Assembly (NCBI GenBank): GCA_964425135.1
Contig: CAYRKW010000007.1
Location: forward strand, 11,511 to 75,510
Direction of reading: 5' to 3'
DNA length: 64,000 bases
DNA from: CAYLLD01 sp964425135
Lineage (GTDB): Bacteria; Pseudomonadota; Alphaproteobacteria; Rhodobacterales; Rhodobacteraceae
The notes beneath the pieces were generated by a model. That model worked only from the letters and a program-made list of their open reading frames with translations. It did no database searches and was not told where the DNA came from. A program made the translations under genes and the position numbers. Shown here in pieces: positions 63,924 through 64,000 of the stretch. The number at the start of each line of letters is the position of its first letter. The stretch's first letter is position 1.

Positions 63924-64000
63924 GGCCCCGTAGCTCAACTGGATAGAGCACCTGACTTCTAATCAGGGGGTTGCAGGTTCGAGTCCTGCCGGGGTCGCCA
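63924..64000 (+). tRNA. tRNA-Arg(TCT)
   Basis: Cloverleaf of 77 bases with acceptor GGCCCCG/CGGGGTC (one G-T pair), D arm with CTGGATAGAG, anticodon stem CCTGA/TCAGG with loop CTTCTAA (anticodon TCT), T arm with GGTTCGAGTCC, and encoded CCA. The CCA ends on the last base of the window. Confidence 0.96.

Overview
The window looks like chromosomal DNA of a marine alphaproteobacterium, most likely order Rhodobacterales (Roseobacter group). The reasons are the family content (DUF2948, UPF0262, Hint-domain protein, TRAP and TAXI transporters, PCu(A)C chaperone, leucine 'liu' genes), a murA-DUF2948-hisD-UPF0262-phosphatase order I associate with that group, and intergenic repeats of a roseobacter style. 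This assignment is inference from gene content; no rRNA is present. One run of 100 N at 48614-48713 lies inside mccB. Three tRNA genes are complete, and the last ends exactly at the window edge.

Layout. 1-3006: end of a polysaccharide glycosyltransferase locus (partial GT4, a large GT-B-like protein, a small partner). 3017-11401: catabolic/transport block with a BenE-type permease, 5-oxoprolinase pxpABC, a PLP enzyme of the D-cysteine desulfhydrase family and a TAXI-TRAP transporter. 11664-16114: six-gene operon combining an FtsX/MacB-like ABC pair with two metal-uptake-style periplasmic proteins (DUF4198/NikK-like and NikL-like) and a ZnuA-like binding protein; this is the least conventional set here. 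16386-21013: tRNA-Thr(GGT), murA, hisD and companions. 21094-27030: GGDEF-EAL protein, Tet-type MFS exporter, prs, isomerase, alpha/beta hydrolase.

27269-34806 is a serine-cycle (C1 assimilation) island: malyl-CoA lyase and a LuxR-type regulator on the minus strand, facing serine-glyoxylate aminotransferase, malate-CoA ligase (mtkAB), a hydroxypyruvate/glyoxylate reductase and glyA. Together they aminate glyoxylate, reduce hydroxypyruvate, activate malate and split malyl-CoA to acetyl-CoA and glyoxylate. Glycerate kinase, PEP carboxylase and malate dehydrogenase are not in the window. The island ends at a strong terminator, followed by an IS3-family remnant and tRNA-Thr(CGT).

35383-45734 is mixed: secreted hypotheticals, a possible Flp-like pilin, rhomboid protease, GFA protein, FrnE-like thioredoxin-fold protein with an acyl-CoA synthetase, rpmB, PCu(A)C chaperone, sirtuin, LMW-PTP, L,D-transpeptidase and a desaturase. 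45809-52988 is the leucine/isovalerate pathway (ivd, an EcsC protein, mccB, mccA, HMG-CoA lyase, methylglutaconyl-CoA hydratase). 53087-60640 holds a Hint protein, an acyl-CoA synthetase, an M48 protease, gluconate 5-dehydrogenase/gluconokinase, a zinc-ribbon protein and MarC. 60856-63819 is a DctPQM TRAP transporter, followed by tRNA-Arg(TCT).

Two families of intergenic DNA recur: 11-bp-period ATGCACA arrays (three loci) and a two-hairpin element with a conserved AT-rich tail (several copies).
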